Assembly (NCBI GenBank): GCA_043821115.1
Contig: JBDRDD010000024.1
Location: forward strand, 152,911-216,910
Reading direction: 5' to 3'
From: JBDRDD01 sp043821115
GTDB taxonomy: Bacteria > CAYTYR01 > UBA6262 > DAOVJB01
DNA length: 64,000 nt
Shown: in pieces, positions 8,926-17,010 of the stretch
Position numbering within the stretch: position 1 is the stretch's first letter
Layout: every line of letters begins with the position of its first letter
Made by a program: the position numbers and the translations under genes
Notes under the pieces: model-generated
What the model saw: only the letters and a program-made list of their open reading frames with translations
Databases searched by the model: none
What the model was told of the DNA's origin: nothing

Positions 8926-9683
8926 TGTATCCAATTCTTTTTGAGATGGGCCCGATTGTTATACGCTCATACGGTGCACTCGTTGCACTGGGTTTCTTGG
9001 CAGGTATAGTTCTTGCTGTTAAGAGGGCGAAAAAGAAAGGTATAAATGAGGATGTCGTACTTGACCTTAGTTTATACGCGCTTATAGCAGGTATCCTCGG
9101 GGCAAGGATATTTGAGGTCCTGGTAAACATCCAGGACTATATGCAGGATCCTGTTAGTGTTTTTAAGATATGGGAAGGTGGGCTTACATATTACGGGGGT
9201 TTTCTTGGCGCCGGGCTTGTTATAATACTCTATCTCAGAGCAAAAAAACTTGAGTTCTGGAAGATAGCCGACCTTATGGCTCCATCGCTCGCACTTGGAC
9301 ATGCTATCGGAAGGCTCGGATGTTTTACGGCAGGGTGCTGTTACGGCAGCGTTACCGATCTTCCATGGGGAGTAACTTTCTCTCATCCGCTGTCTCTTGC
9401 GCCTCTTGGCTTAACACTTCATCCGACACAGCTTTATTCATCTCTGGGAAACCTGGTAATATTTGGCGTGCTTCTTCTTATAGACAGGAAGAAAAAGTTT
9501 TCCGGACAGGTATTCTGGACATATGGCATAATGTACTCGGTATTTCGCTTCTTCGTGGAGTTCTTAAGGGCGGACCCGCGCGGGTTTGTGCCTTTTGGCA
9601 TACTTTCTATTTCACAGGTAGTCAGCGGAGTACTTTTTATAGCGTCAATTATTATGCTTCTTAAACTACGCAGGCACAAGTGA
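8925..9683 (+). CDS. lgt: prolipoprotein diacylglyceryl transferase
   Basis: Inner-membrane enzyme that transfers diacylglycerol from phosphatidylglycerol to the lipobox Cys of prolipoproteins, one step before LspA. It has multiple transmembrane segments and the Lgt signature GHAIGRLGCFTAGCCYG, followed by HPTQLYSS. RSYGALVALGFLAG at the N-terminus carries a conserved substrate-binding region. The 252-residue length is normal. It overlaps lspA by one base. Confidence 0.96.
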   Translation: MYPILFEMGPIVIRSYGALVALGFLAGIVLAVKRAKKKGINEDVVLDLSLYALIAGILGARIFEVLVNIQDYMQDPVSVFKIWEGGLTYYGGFLGAGLVIILYLRAKKLEFWKIADLMAPSLALGHAIGRLGCFTAGCCYGSVTDLPWGVTFSHPLSLAPLGLTLHPTQLYSSLGNLVIFGVLLLIDRKKKFSGQVFWTYGIMYSVFRFFVEFLRADPRGFVPFGILSISQVVSGVLFIASIIMLLKLRRHK

Positions 9684-9693
9684 TGTTTAGCAT

Positions 9694-10611
9694 ATGAAGA
9701 AAAAAAAACATATTACAGCGAAAGAAAATAATATACGCCTTGACGCTTATCTTGCCAGGGAGCTTAATGATTTCTCTCGCACGTTCATACAGAAATTGAT
9801 AAGGGACAATAATATAACGCTGAACGGAAAAAACGTATCGGTCAAGGAAAGAGTTAAAATAGGTGACAGCATAGATATCGTCATTCCTCCGGTAAGAGAA
9901 CTAAACGTGGAGCCGGAGGATATCCCGCTCTCTGTAATTTATGAGGATAAGGATATAATCGTTGTTGACAAGCCTGCCGGCATGGTCGTTCATCCAGCAT
10001 TTGGCAATTATAAAGGTACTCTTGTAAGTGCGCTTCTTTATCATTGCAAGGACCTCTCGGGTGTAGGGGGGGTGCTCAGGCCCGGCATAGTCCACCGGCT
10101 TGACAAGGACACCTCGGGTGTCATGGTCGCTGCAAAAACTGACACAGCACATCGCGCTCTGGCAAAGCAGTTTCTGGATCATGAGGTTGAAAAAGAATAT
10201 ATAGCCCTTGTTCTTGGTGCCTGCAAGGCCAAGTACGGAAAGATAAACGTTCCCGTGGGAAGAAGTACCAAAGACAGGAAGAAAATGGCCCCCACGCTTA
10301 CAAGAAGCAGGGATGCTCTAACACTCTTTAAGGTAATTGAGATACTTGATGGTTTTTCCCTTCTGGAGCTTACACCTAAGACAGGAAGGACTCATCAGAT
10401 CCGCGTGCACATGTCATACATAGGTCATCCCGTAGCGGGGGACGATGCATATGCGTCAGGGAAACGCAAGCCCAAGGTAAAGATAGCTCGCCAGATGCTG
10501 CATGCACACAAACTCTCGTTTGTCCACCCGCGTACGAAAAAGAAAGTGTCGTTTACGGCGCCTCTTGCAGATGACATGGAAAAGCTTTTAAGATGCCTCA
10601 GAGGCGCATAA
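9694..10611 (+). CDS. rluD: 23S rRNA pseudouridine synthase, RluD/RluA family
   Basis: Converts specific uridines to pseudouridine, for RluD in helix 69 of 23S rRNA. An N-terminal S4 RNA-binding domain (residues 1-75) precedes the catalytic domain. HRLDKDTSGVMV carries the nucleophilic Asp, and GRTHQIRVH completes the family signature. At 305 residues it matches the RluD subfamily, but the exact uridine target is inference. It begins 10 bases after lgt, and its 3' end overlaps the upstream-most possible start of the next gene. Confidence 0.9.
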   Translation: MKKKKHITAKENNIRLDAYLARELNDFSRTFIQKLIRDNNITLNGKNVSVKERVKIGDSIDIVIPPVRELNVEPEDIPLSVIYEDKDIIVVDKPAGMVVHPAFGNYKGTLVSALLYHCKDLSGVGGVLRPGIVHRLDKDTSGVMVAAKTDTAHRALAKQFLDHEVEKEYIALVLGACKAKYGKINVPVGRSTKDRKKMAPTLTRSRDALTLFKVIEILDGFSLLELTPKTGRTHQIRVHMSYIGHPVAGDDAYASGKRKPKVKIARQMLHAHKLSFVHPRTKKKVSFTAPLADDMEKLLRCLRGA

Positions 10612-10622
10612 GAAGAGGTTTT

Positions 10623-11042
10623 ATGAGCTTTGTAGGAAAGATATTCAGGAATAAGAAACCTAAACATATCACCATAGGTGATTTTATAAAAGACGTTGAA
10701 ACAAAGATCGAGAGTCTCAGCTTAAGCGATAAGACCATAGGAACTATTGAGAAGAGGGTAAGAGACCTGGAGTTAACGCTCAGGGCCTTGAGCTCCAGGA
10801 TAGAGGAATTCAGCAAAGAGCGCAAGGAAATGGATGAGATTTCCAAAAGGGTAATAGAACTTGTTTCCCTTATCTACACTATGGACACCAAGATAAACAA
10901 CCTGAGTAAGCAGATTTACGATATGAAAAATGAGATTGAAAATCCCAGGCATGTAAATGCTCCAAAGCCCAAAAAAAGAAAAGACACGAGCCAGATAGAA
11001 CTTAAACTAAAAGGCGTCAATCACGACAGAAGAAGCGAATAA
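10623..11042 (+). CDS. small coiled-coil protein of unknown function
   Basis: Not recognised. The 139 residues are soluble and strongly helical, with long heptad-like stretches (residues about 25-105 rich in E, K, L, I and S), and end in a basic tail (PKPKKRKD). An in-frame ATG 30 bases upstream would overlap rluD. ATG 10623 follows AGAAGAGG and is preferred. Its stop overlaps the start of the UPF0280 gene by one base (TAATG), so the two are co-translated and may work together. It has no Cys cluster, signal peptide or membrane segment. Confidence 0.7.
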   Translation: MSFVGKIFRNKKPKHITIGDFIKDVETKIESLSLSDKTIGTIEKRVRDLELTLRALSSRIEEFSKERKEMDEISKRVIELVSLIYTMDTKINNLSKQIYDMKNEIENPRHVNAPKPKKRKDTSQIELKLKGVNHDRRSE

Positions 11043-11779
11043 TGTACGAGCAAAGAATATACAGGGATTCACTAAAGAAGGGCGACCTGGATCATTTTCT
11101 TGTAGAGGTGAAAGAGTCGGATCTGTGGATAGGCCTGAGCAAAGGCACCGATATTGGAAAACTTAAGGAAATATCCACGACCAAGCTCACACAGGTAAGA
11201 AAAGAAATAGGGGAATATATCAAAACAGATCCAGGCTTTGGTGAGAGCTTGACGCCTCACAGGGTTGCAGATAATGCTCCGGAGATAGTTCGCCAGATGT
11301 CAGAGAGTTGTGCCAGGGCCAATGTGGGGCCTATGGCGGGTGTGGCCGGGGCTATAGCCGAATATATAGGAAGAGAATTACTACAATACTCAAAGGAGGT
11401 GGTAGTAGAGAACGGAGGCGACATATTTCTAGCCTTGGACAGGAAAAGAACAGTCGGGATTTATACCAGGAATCCAAAATTTTCCGACAAACTGGCTCTT
11501 GAGGTGAAAGCACAGGATACACCGCTTGGTATCTGTACCTCGAGCGGCATGATGGGACATTCTAAAAGTTTCGGTAAAGCGGATGCCGTGGTAGCTGTCT
11601 CGAAGTCCGCGTCTTTGGCGGATGCATGCGCGACGGCTGTCGGAAATATGATACAAGGGTCTGAGGATATTGACCTAGCGCTCGAATATGCGCAGACTAT
11701 AGAAGGTCTTATCGGAATCGTTGTTATTAAAGATGATCGCATGGGTGCATGGGGCAACATAACGCTTGTCAGCTCATAA
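11042..11779 (+). CDS. UPF0280 (COG2122, ApbE-related) protein, likely homocysteine-pathway accessory
   Basis: The 245 residues match the UPF0280 family, distant relatives of the flavin transferase ApbE. Visible conserved segments are SCARANVGPMAGVAGAIAE, ENGGDIFL and CTSSGMMGHSKSFGKADAVV. Family members are reported to support homocysteine formation from sulfide in methanogens and in sulfate reducers, together with DUF39 and NIL-ferredoxin proteins, both of which are encoded at 27543-29114. The chemical role is not settled. The start overlaps the coiled-coil gene by one base. The family call is strong; the pathway link is established for relatives and inferred here. Confidence 0.85.
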   Translation: MYEQRIYRDSLKKGDLDHFLVEVKESDLWIGLSKGTDIGKLKEISTTKLTQVRKEIGEYIKTDPGFGESLTPHRVADNAPEIVRQMSESCARANVGPMAGVAGAIAEYIGRELLQYSKEVVVENGGDIFLALDRKRTVGIYTRNPKFSDKLALEVKAQDTPLGICTSSGMMGHSKSFGKADAVVAVSKSASLADACATAVGNMIQGSEDIDLALEYAQTIEGLIGIVVIKDDRMGAWGNITLVSS

Positions 11780-11800
11780 TACACTACAAATGGAGGGAGT

Positions 11801-13870
11801 ATGAAAAAATACGAGACGCAGCAGATACGAAACATAGCCTTACTCGGTCACGGCCACGCCGGGAAAACATCCCTTAATGAAGTAATTCTCTTTGATAATA
11901 AGATTATAAACCGTCTCGGTAATATAAAAGACGGCAATACCGTCAGTGACTACCATGAGGATGAAATTGACAGGGGTATATCAATATACCTTAGCTATTC
12001 ATTCTGCGAATGGAATAATGCTAAAATAAATATAATCGATACTCCCGGGTATGCGGATTTTGTAGGCGATGTTCACAGTGCTCTTAAGGCGGTGGAGACA
12101 GGACTTATAGTAGTAGATGCTGTAAGCGACCTGGAAGTAGGGGCCCAGAAGGCCTGGGACCTCTGTACTAGTGAAAAGATTGCAAAGGCTGTTTTTGTAA
12201 ATAAAATGGATAAGCAGCATGCTGACTTTGAAAAAGTCTGCCAGAAGATGAAGGATGCCTTCGGAGTCAATGTAATACCTGTTTTTATCCCGATAGGCGT
12301 CAGTGAGAGCTTTCAAGGCGTAGTTGACCTTATAAAAATGAAAGCGTTTACCTTTGCGCAGGGCACTTGCAAGGAGGAGGCGGTTCCAGCTGATCTGGAA
12401 TCAAAAGCCAAAAGCGCACGAGAGGAGCTAATGGAAGCGATAGCATCCATTGATGATACTCTTACGGAGAAGTATCTTGACGGAGGTCAGTTAACCGAGG
12501 ATGAAATCAAACAGGGATTAAAAAAAGGGATAAAGGAACAAAAAGTTGTCCCGGTATTCTGCGGTTCAAGTACTGCCAATGTGGGGATACAGCCTTTCCT
12601 GGATGCGATCGTGGATTATTTCCCATCCCCGTTGGACATTGACCGTGGAAAGGTAAAGGGAGAGGATAAATTTATTAAGGCTGATTCCAAGGCAGCATTT
12701 TCCGCCCTTGTGTTTAAGACAATGACGGAATCACATATGGGGGAGATGGCATTCTTCAGGGTGTTCTCGGGTAAAATTAGCAGCGGAAACGATGTGCAGA
12801 ATGTAAATAAAAGGCAAAATGAGAGACTAGGGCAGATAGCCTTCATGGAAGGCAAAGAACGAAAGGAAGTAAGCGAGGTAGAAAGCGGTGATATAGCTAC
12901 AGTGGTAAAGCTAAAACACACTGCAACGGGCGATACGCTGTGCAGCGGGAAATCACAAACAATTATAGAACCTGTGGAGTTCCCGCGCGCGCTAATTGAT
13001 ATGGCTCTTTACGCTAAGTCAAAAGCCGAGGCAGAAAAGGTCGGAAATGCCGTAAATTCCATGGTTCACTCAGATCCCACTCTTCATTTCTACACAAACA
13101 AGGAAACAAAGGAAGCCATAATATCAGGAATGGGGAATCTCCAGATAGAAGTAGTTGTGTCACGGCTTAAAAAGCTTGGCCTGGAGGTTGAACTGAGAAA
13201 ACCAAAGGTGGCATATAAGGAGACAATTCACGGCAAAGCCGAAGTCCAGGGAAAATACAAGAAACAGTCCGGCGGCAAGGGGCAGTACGGAGATGTGTGG
13301 ATAAAAATAGAGCCAATGGAAAGAGGCAAGGGTTTTGAATTCGTAAACAAGGTCGTTGGCGGAGCAATACCGCGTAACTACATTCCCGCAGTTGAGAAAG
13401 GCGTGAAGGAAACCATGGAGAGAGGAATTCTTGCGGGATGCGAGGTGGTGGATCTCAAGGTAACCCTTTTTGACGGATCTTATCATGATGTTGACTCCTC
13501 TGATATGGCTTTTAAGATAGCCGGTTCCATGGCGCTAAAAAAAGCCGTCGTTGAGGCCAAGCCTTGTCTTTTGGAGCCTATAATGAACGTGGAAGTCTAT
13601 ATTCCCGAGGACTTCATGGGTGCTATCATGGGAGACCTTAACAGCCGCAGGGGCAGGGTTCTCGGAATGGAACGCAAGGGCAAGGTCCACGTGGTAAAGG
13701 CACAGGTGCCTCTTGGTGAATTATACAAGTATTCAACCGATCTCAGATCCCTTACACATGGATGGGGAGGATATAAGATGGATTTCTCGCATTACGAGGA
13801 TACCCCGCCCATGATAACCCAGACGATTATAGATGACTACAACAAGAAAAAAGAAGAAGAGGCGAAGTAA
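11801..13870 (+). CDS. elongation factor G-like GTPase (EF-G type II)
   Basis: Five-domain translational GTPase of 689 residues. The P-loop GHGHAGKTSL replaces the canonical AHIDAGKTT of housekeeping EF-G, and the switch region IDTPGYADF and NKMD motif follow. The DEIDRGISI switch I segment also departs from the usual ERGITI. These differences place it in the EF-G II / EF-G-like subfamily, paralogues whose translocation activity varies. The housekeeping fusA, normally beside rpsG and tufA, is expected elsewhere. The start has a strong RBS (GGAGGG). Its exact role is unknown. Confidence 0.88.
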   Translation: MKKYETQQIRNIALLGHGHAGKTSLNEVILFDNKIINRLGNIKDGNTVSDYHEDEIDRGISIYLSYSFCEWNNAKINIIDTPGYADFVGDVHSALKAVETGLIVVDAVSDLEVGAQKAWDLCTSEKIAKAVFVNKMDKQHADFEKVCQKMKDAFGVNVIPVFIPIGVSESFQGVVDLIKMKAFTFAQGTCKEEAVPADLESKAKSAREELMEAIASIDDTLTEKYLDGGQLTEDEIKQGLKKGIKEQKVVPVFCGSSTANVGIQPFLDAIVDYFPSPLDIDRGKVKGEDKFIKADSKAAFSALVFKTMTESHMGEMAFFRVFSGKISSGNDVQNVNKRQNERLGQIAFMEGKERKEVSEVESGDIATVVKLKHTATGDTLCSGKSQTIIEPVEFPRALIDMALYAKSKAEAEKVGNAVNSMVHSDPTLHFYTNKETKEAIISGMGNLQIEVVVSRLKKLGLEVELRKPKVAYKETIHGKAEVQGKYKKQSGGKGQYGDVWIKIEPMERGKGFEFVNKVVGGAIPRNYIPAVEKGVKETMERGILAGCEVVDLKVTLFDGSYHDVDSSDMAFKIAGSMALKKAVVEAKPCLLEPIMNVEVYIPEDFMGAIMGDLNSRRGRVLGMERKGKVHVVKAQVPLGELYKYSTDLRSLTHGWGGYKMDFSHYEDTPPMITQTIIDDYNKKKEEEAK

Positions 13871-13897
13871 AAGAGAATATAGTGAAAGCAGATTTTG

Positions 13898-14872
13898 ATG
13901 ATTAAAATAGTTATAGCGCTGATAACTCTGTTATTTAGTTTTAGTATTGTCTTTGCAGGTGATGTAGATACTGATTATATCCAACAATACAGCAGGAACA
14001 AGTTAATCTTATCTCTTCTCTCTTCCGGGAGAGATTTAAGCCTTACTATTAAAAAAGAGGGCAGTACCTCTGTAGATATCAACTACCTGCCAAATACCAA
14101 ACAGCATACAGGCATAGGTGTTTCATTCCTGGGTCTGGGTGGAGCGGTTTCCTGGACCGGTGGTGACACGCAACAAGATGAAGCTATTTACGGCAAGACA
14201 AAGTATATTGATTACCAGTTAAGCTATTACGGAAGAAAAATAGGTATTGATGCCAACTTCCAGCAATACAGTAATTTCTACCTCGATAAACCCGACCAAT
14301 TTGATGCTTCATGGCAAACAACAGACCCTTATCCGCAGCGCACAGATTTGCACATAAGATATTACGGATTAAATACCTACTATATCTTCTCCAGTGAGAA
14401 ATTCTCATTCAAGGCTGCATTTAATCAGACAGAGAGACAGAAGAAGAAAGCCGGTTCTTTTTTATTAATGGGCTCTGTCTCTTATCTGGATATAAAGAGT
14501 GACAGATCTTTAATTCCGGCAAGTAAAGAAGCAGATTTTGGTGATCTTTCAGGATTTAAGGGTGGAAATTTCCTAGTAATAGGTTTATCTCCCGGTTATG
14601 CATACAGTTTTATATTCTCAAAGTTCTATATAACCCCAAGTATCTTTGTGGGGCCTAGTTTCCAGCAGAAGAGATATGATGTAGCAACAGGCGATAAAAC
14701 TTCCGAGTCAGGAGGTTTTAAGAGTAATATAAGGCTGGCAGGAGGATATAACAGCGATACTTTCTTTGCAGGCATAACCGCTGTTAGTGATATTACCTCT
14801 GTCAAGCAGGGGGAGATTACAGTAGAATCAAATACTACTATTGCTAAGCTATTTATGGGGTATAAGTTTTAG
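13898..14872 (+). CDS. DUF4421-like exported envelope protein
   Basis: About 324 residues. A signal peptide spans residues 1-21 (hydrophobic core, cleavage near VFA-GD). The mature part has alternating strands rich in Tyr and Gly, as in an outer-membrane beta-barrel. The segment KYIDYQLSYYGRKIGID resembles DUF4421, a family common in Bacteroidota. The chain ends in GYKF, with the terminal aromatic typical of outer-membrane barrels. I prefer ATG 13898 over a TTG one codon upstream. The codons are AT-richer than in the neighbouring EF-G gene, as for the next two genes. No function is known. Confidence 0.7.
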   Translation: MIKIVIALITLLFSFSIVFAGDVDTDYIQQYSRNKLILSLLSSGRDLSLTIKKEGSTSVDINYLPNTKQHTGIGVSFLGLGGAVSWTGGDTQQDEAIYGKTKYIDYQLSYYGRKIGIDANFQQYSNFYLDKPDQFDASWQTTDPYPQRTDLHIRYYGLNTYYIFSSEKFSFKAAFNQTERQKKKAGSFLLMGSVSYLDIKSDRSLIPASKEADFGDLSGFKGGNFLVIGLSPGYAYSFIFSKFYITPSIFVGPSFQQKRYDVATGDKTSESGGFKSNIRLAGGYNSDTFFAGITAVSDITSVKQGEITVESNTTIAKLFMGYKF

Positions 14873-14897
14873 TAAAACTTTCAAAAAGGATTATAAA

Positions 14898-15542
14898 TTG
14901 GATAGAATTAACTTAGATGAAGCTGAATTGAAAGTAATTAACAATTTTAAGGAAAAACATCCATTAAAGATTACAGATGAAAATTATGAGGTAATAACTC
15001 TAGAATGCCAATTAACAAACATTTCTTATGATGCTTTTCCATCTGTAGAACTCTTTATAGCGCCATATCATCGTTTAGGATCTAAAGGATATGAGAATAA
15101 TATACAGGTTACGCGGGAAGATTTCGAAAATTTGATCCTTCATGAATTTGGTCATTTGTATGATTTTTGCAATTCAAGTTTTGTTAAAAATGATAGGGAA
15201 AATTTTTTGAAATGGAAACACAGTTTAGGGAATAATAGGAGAGTCTATAATTTCTTCGTTTTTGTATGGAATGTATTTATTGATTTTAGGTGTGACTTAT
15301 TGAGTAGACCGTTTATTAGGCTAAGGGACTTCAGGGAAATAAAGAGAATGTCTCCAGTTGAAAAAGGTAAATATGAAATTAACAAGATAACTTTTGAGGA
15401 AGAGCGTAAATTAGAATTATCTAATTTATTGTCAAGCAATACCATAGGTAACGATTTTGACAAAATTTGCAAAAGATGTAGGAAAGGGTTTAAACATTAC
15501 AAAGACATTAAGGATTATGTTGAAGAGCTATTAAAAGTGTAA
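14898..15542 (+). CDS. HExxH-containing protein, possible zinc metallopeptidase
   Basis: The 214 residues include HEFGHLYDF, a zinc-peptidase HExxH motif at residues 82-86, and a later acidic helix (NVFIDFRCD) that could supply the third metal ligand, as in compact gluzincins. There is no signal peptide, so it would act in the cytoplasm. The preferred start is TTG 14898, seven bases after AAAAAGGA; an upstream in-frame start would overlap the DUF4421-like gene. Base composition is clearly AT-rich and codon use differs from the core genes, which suggests acquisition. Activity and substrate are unknown. Confidence 0.65.
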   Translation: MDRINLDEAELKVINNFKEKHPLKITDENYEVITLECQLTNISYDAFPSVELFIAPYHRLGSKGYENNIQVTREDFENLILHEFGHLYDFCNSSFVKNDRENFLKWKHSLGNNRRVYNFFVFVWNVFIDFRCDLLSRPFIRLRDFREIKRMSPVEKGKYEINKITFEEERKLELSNLLSSNTIGNDFDKICKRCRKGFKHYKDIKDYVEELLKV

Positions 15543-15571
15543 AAACGAGAAGTATTAAAACTATATACCCC

Positions 15572-15600
15572 TTGACAAACTCACTTTTTTGTGTTATACT
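15572..15600 (+). promoter_or_regulatory. strong sigma-70-type promoter of the c-di-GMP riboswitch unit
   Basis: A perfect TTGACA (15572-15577) and TATACT (15595-15600) are spaced by exactly 17 bases. Transcription would begin near 15607, a few bases before the aptamer. Confidence 0.85.
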
Positions 15601-15613
15601 TACAATAGTATTC

Positions 15614-15699
15614 TGTTAGGTTCAAAGGGCAAATCTTAAGAGATTAAGAGACGCAAAGCCACGGAGCTGAGAAGCAAGCCGGGTTGCCGAAGATTAACA
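15614..15699 (+). ncRNA. c-di-GMP-I (GEMM-I) riboswitch aptamer
   Basis: The conserved GEMM-I blocks appear in order: AGGGCAAA (15626-15633), a P2 hairpin TCTTAA-GAGA-TTAAGA with a GNRA tetraloop (15634-15649), GACGCAAAGCCAC (15650-15662), a P3 hairpin closed by CGG/CCG with a second GAGA loop (15662-15681), and GGGTTGCCG (15681-15689). A P1 closing stem TGTTA/TAACA (15614-15618 with 15695-15699) can form. The G expected at the ligand-discriminating position favours c-di-GMP over the cGAMP variant by my alignment. It lies between a strong promoter and a terminator, ahead of a lipoprotein gene. Confidence 0.88.
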
Positions 15700-15722
15700 T
15701 CTTTGTGTAACCCGGTTTTTTT
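15679..15722 (+). terminator. riboswitch-controlled intrinsic terminator
   Basis: CCGGGTT (15679-15685) pairs with AACCCGG (15709-15715), with an inner AAGAT/ATCTT stem, and is followed by seven T. The 5' arm is part of the conserved aptamer core and the inner stem uses the P1 3' arm. Terminator and ligand-bound aptamer are therefore mutually exclusive, which predicts that c-di-GMP switches expression on. Confidence 0.8.
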
Positions 15723-15737
15723 ATATAAGAGGAGATA

Positions 15738-16100
15738 ATGAAGAGACTTAAGAATCTATTACTTATCTTAATGATTGTCGCGCTTTTTGCAGGGTGTGCG
15801 AAGAATAATCCTGTTACAGAGATTGCTCCTGTGGCTGATATCTCCAGTGTTGAGGTCATTGATATCACGGATTCCGGGGCTACTGTTACCTGGGTTACAA
15901 ATGAACCTGCTAACTCCAATATAGAATACGGGCATGATACGAACTACTATGCAGGTGTCTTTAACTCTAAATATGTTACCAGCCACCGTATAGTGCTTTA
16001 TGGTCTTACTGGGACCACCACTTATCATTTTGAGCTAAGAGGAGCCACGGTTGACGGTGATTTGCTCCTTGATACTGACCGGACTTTTATGACTAATTAA
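15738..16100 (+). CDS. fibronectin type III-like lipoprotein under c-di-GMP riboswitch control
   Basis: The 120-residue preprotein has a lipoprotein signal peptide (basic start, hydrophobic core, lipobox FAGC, lipidated Cys at residue 20). The mature part is one Fn3-like sandwich of about 85 residues, with the features VTWVTNEPANS and LTGTTTYHFELRG, resembling the N-terminal domains of metallophosphatases and extracellular adhesion proteins. It carries no catalytic motif. Being the only gene between the riboswitch and the next terminator, it is the direct c-di-GMP target. A surface adhesion or matrix role is inference from that control. RBS AGAGGAG precedes the ATG. Confidence 0.82.
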   Translation: MKRLKNLLLILMIVALFAGCAKNNPVTEIAPVADISSVEVIDITDSGATVTWVTNEPANSNIEYGHDTNYYAGVFNSKYVTSHRIVLYGLTGTTTYHFELRGATVDGDLLLDTDRTFMTN

Positions 16101-16130
16101 AAAGCATGGTTTTTATAGTTACAATATACA

Positions 16131-16164
16131 TACCGCTGGATGAACTCCAGCGGTTCTTTTTTTC
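16131..16164 (+). terminator. rho-independent terminator after the Fn3 lipoprotein gene
   Basis: An eight-base-pair perfect stem CCGCTGGA/TCCAGCGG (16133-16153) with a five-base loop is followed by TTCTTTTTTT. Confidence 0.9.
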
Positions 16165-16166
16165 TC

Positions 16167-16196
16167 TTTACATAGAGGATATTTCTGTGATACAAT
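16167..16196 (+). promoter_or_regulatory. promoter of the yebC-ruvCAB operon
   Basis: TTTACA (16167-16172) and TACAAT (16191-16196) are 18 bases apart, immediately after a terminator and 46 bases before the yebC start. Confidence 0.6.
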
Positions 16197-16242
16197 TTAA
16201 TGTGAATATACGTACTTTATGAGAGAATATACGGGGGTTTAC

Positions 16243-16992
16243 ATGTCAGGACATTCCAAGTGGTCCAGTATCAAGCATAAAAAAGCTGCAGTGGATGCCA
16301 AAAGGGGTAAAATCTTCACCAGGATTATTCGTGAGATGACGATGGCTGCCAGACAGGGCGGCGGAGATCCTTCAGGCAATGCCAGGCTAAGAAAAGCCAT
16401 CGATGATGCAAAAGCCGCGAACATGCCACAGGATAATATAAAAAGAGCCATAAAAAAGGGAACAGGAGAGCTTCCCGGTACTGCCTATGAGGAATGCCTG
16501 TTCGAGGGATACGGTCCGGGTGGTGTGGCTGTTCTTGTGGATGCGGTAACAGATAACAAAAACAGGACGACGGCCGAGCTCAGGATGGTATTCTCCAGGC
16601 GCGGCGGCAATCTGGGCGAGGCAGGCTGTGTTGGATGGATGTTTACCAAAAAGGGCCTCATAAACATAAGCAAGAAGAAGATAGGGGAAGAGGACCTCTT
16701 GAATACCGCGCTTGAGGCAGGCGCGGAGGATGTAAATAGCGAAGATGAGGACCTCTACGAAATACTCTGTGATCCCAAGGACTTTGAGAACGTAAAAAGT
16801 GCTCTCGAGAAGCTTGGCCTGGAAGTCGCAGAGCTGACCATGCTTCCCCAGACATATATAAAGCTTGAAGGAAAAAATGCCGAACAGATGCTTGAGCTCA
16901 TGGAGTCTCTTGAAGACCATGATGATGTACAGAACGCTTATGCCAACTTTGACATATCCAAGGAAATCATGGAGAAGATGAGCAGGCAATAA
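16243..16992 (+). CDS. yebC: YebC/PmpR family translation or transcription regulator
   Basis: The 249-residue three-domain protein starts with the invariant MSGHSKWSSIKHKK. An upstream in-frame ATG at 16219 lacks conservation, and GGGGGTTT precedes 16243. Family members act as DNA-binding regulators or as factors that relieve ribosome stalling, in the manner of TACO1. Which applies here is not visible. yebC directly upstream of ruvC, ruvA and ruvB is a classic bacterial arrangement. The next gene starts 18 bases later. Confidence 0.95.
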   Translation: MSGHSKWSSIKHKKAAVDAKRGKIFTRIIREMTMAARQGGGDPSGNARLRKAIDDAKAANMPQDNIKRAIKKGTGELPGTAYEECLFEGYGPGGVAVLVDAVTDNKNRTTAELRMVFSRRGGNLGEAGCVGWMFTKKGLINISKKKIGEEDLLNTALEAGAEDVNSEDEDLYEILCDPKDFENVKSALEKLGLEVAELTMLPQTYIKLEGKNAEQMLELMESLEDHDDVQNAYANFDISKEIMEKMSRQ

Positions 16993-17010
16993 CTTTCACA
17001 AGGTGGTACT

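Noticed and set aside
16387..16989. Minus-strand open frame (200 codons) opposite yebC
   Set aside because: Covers a conserved gene in antisense and shows no family motif.
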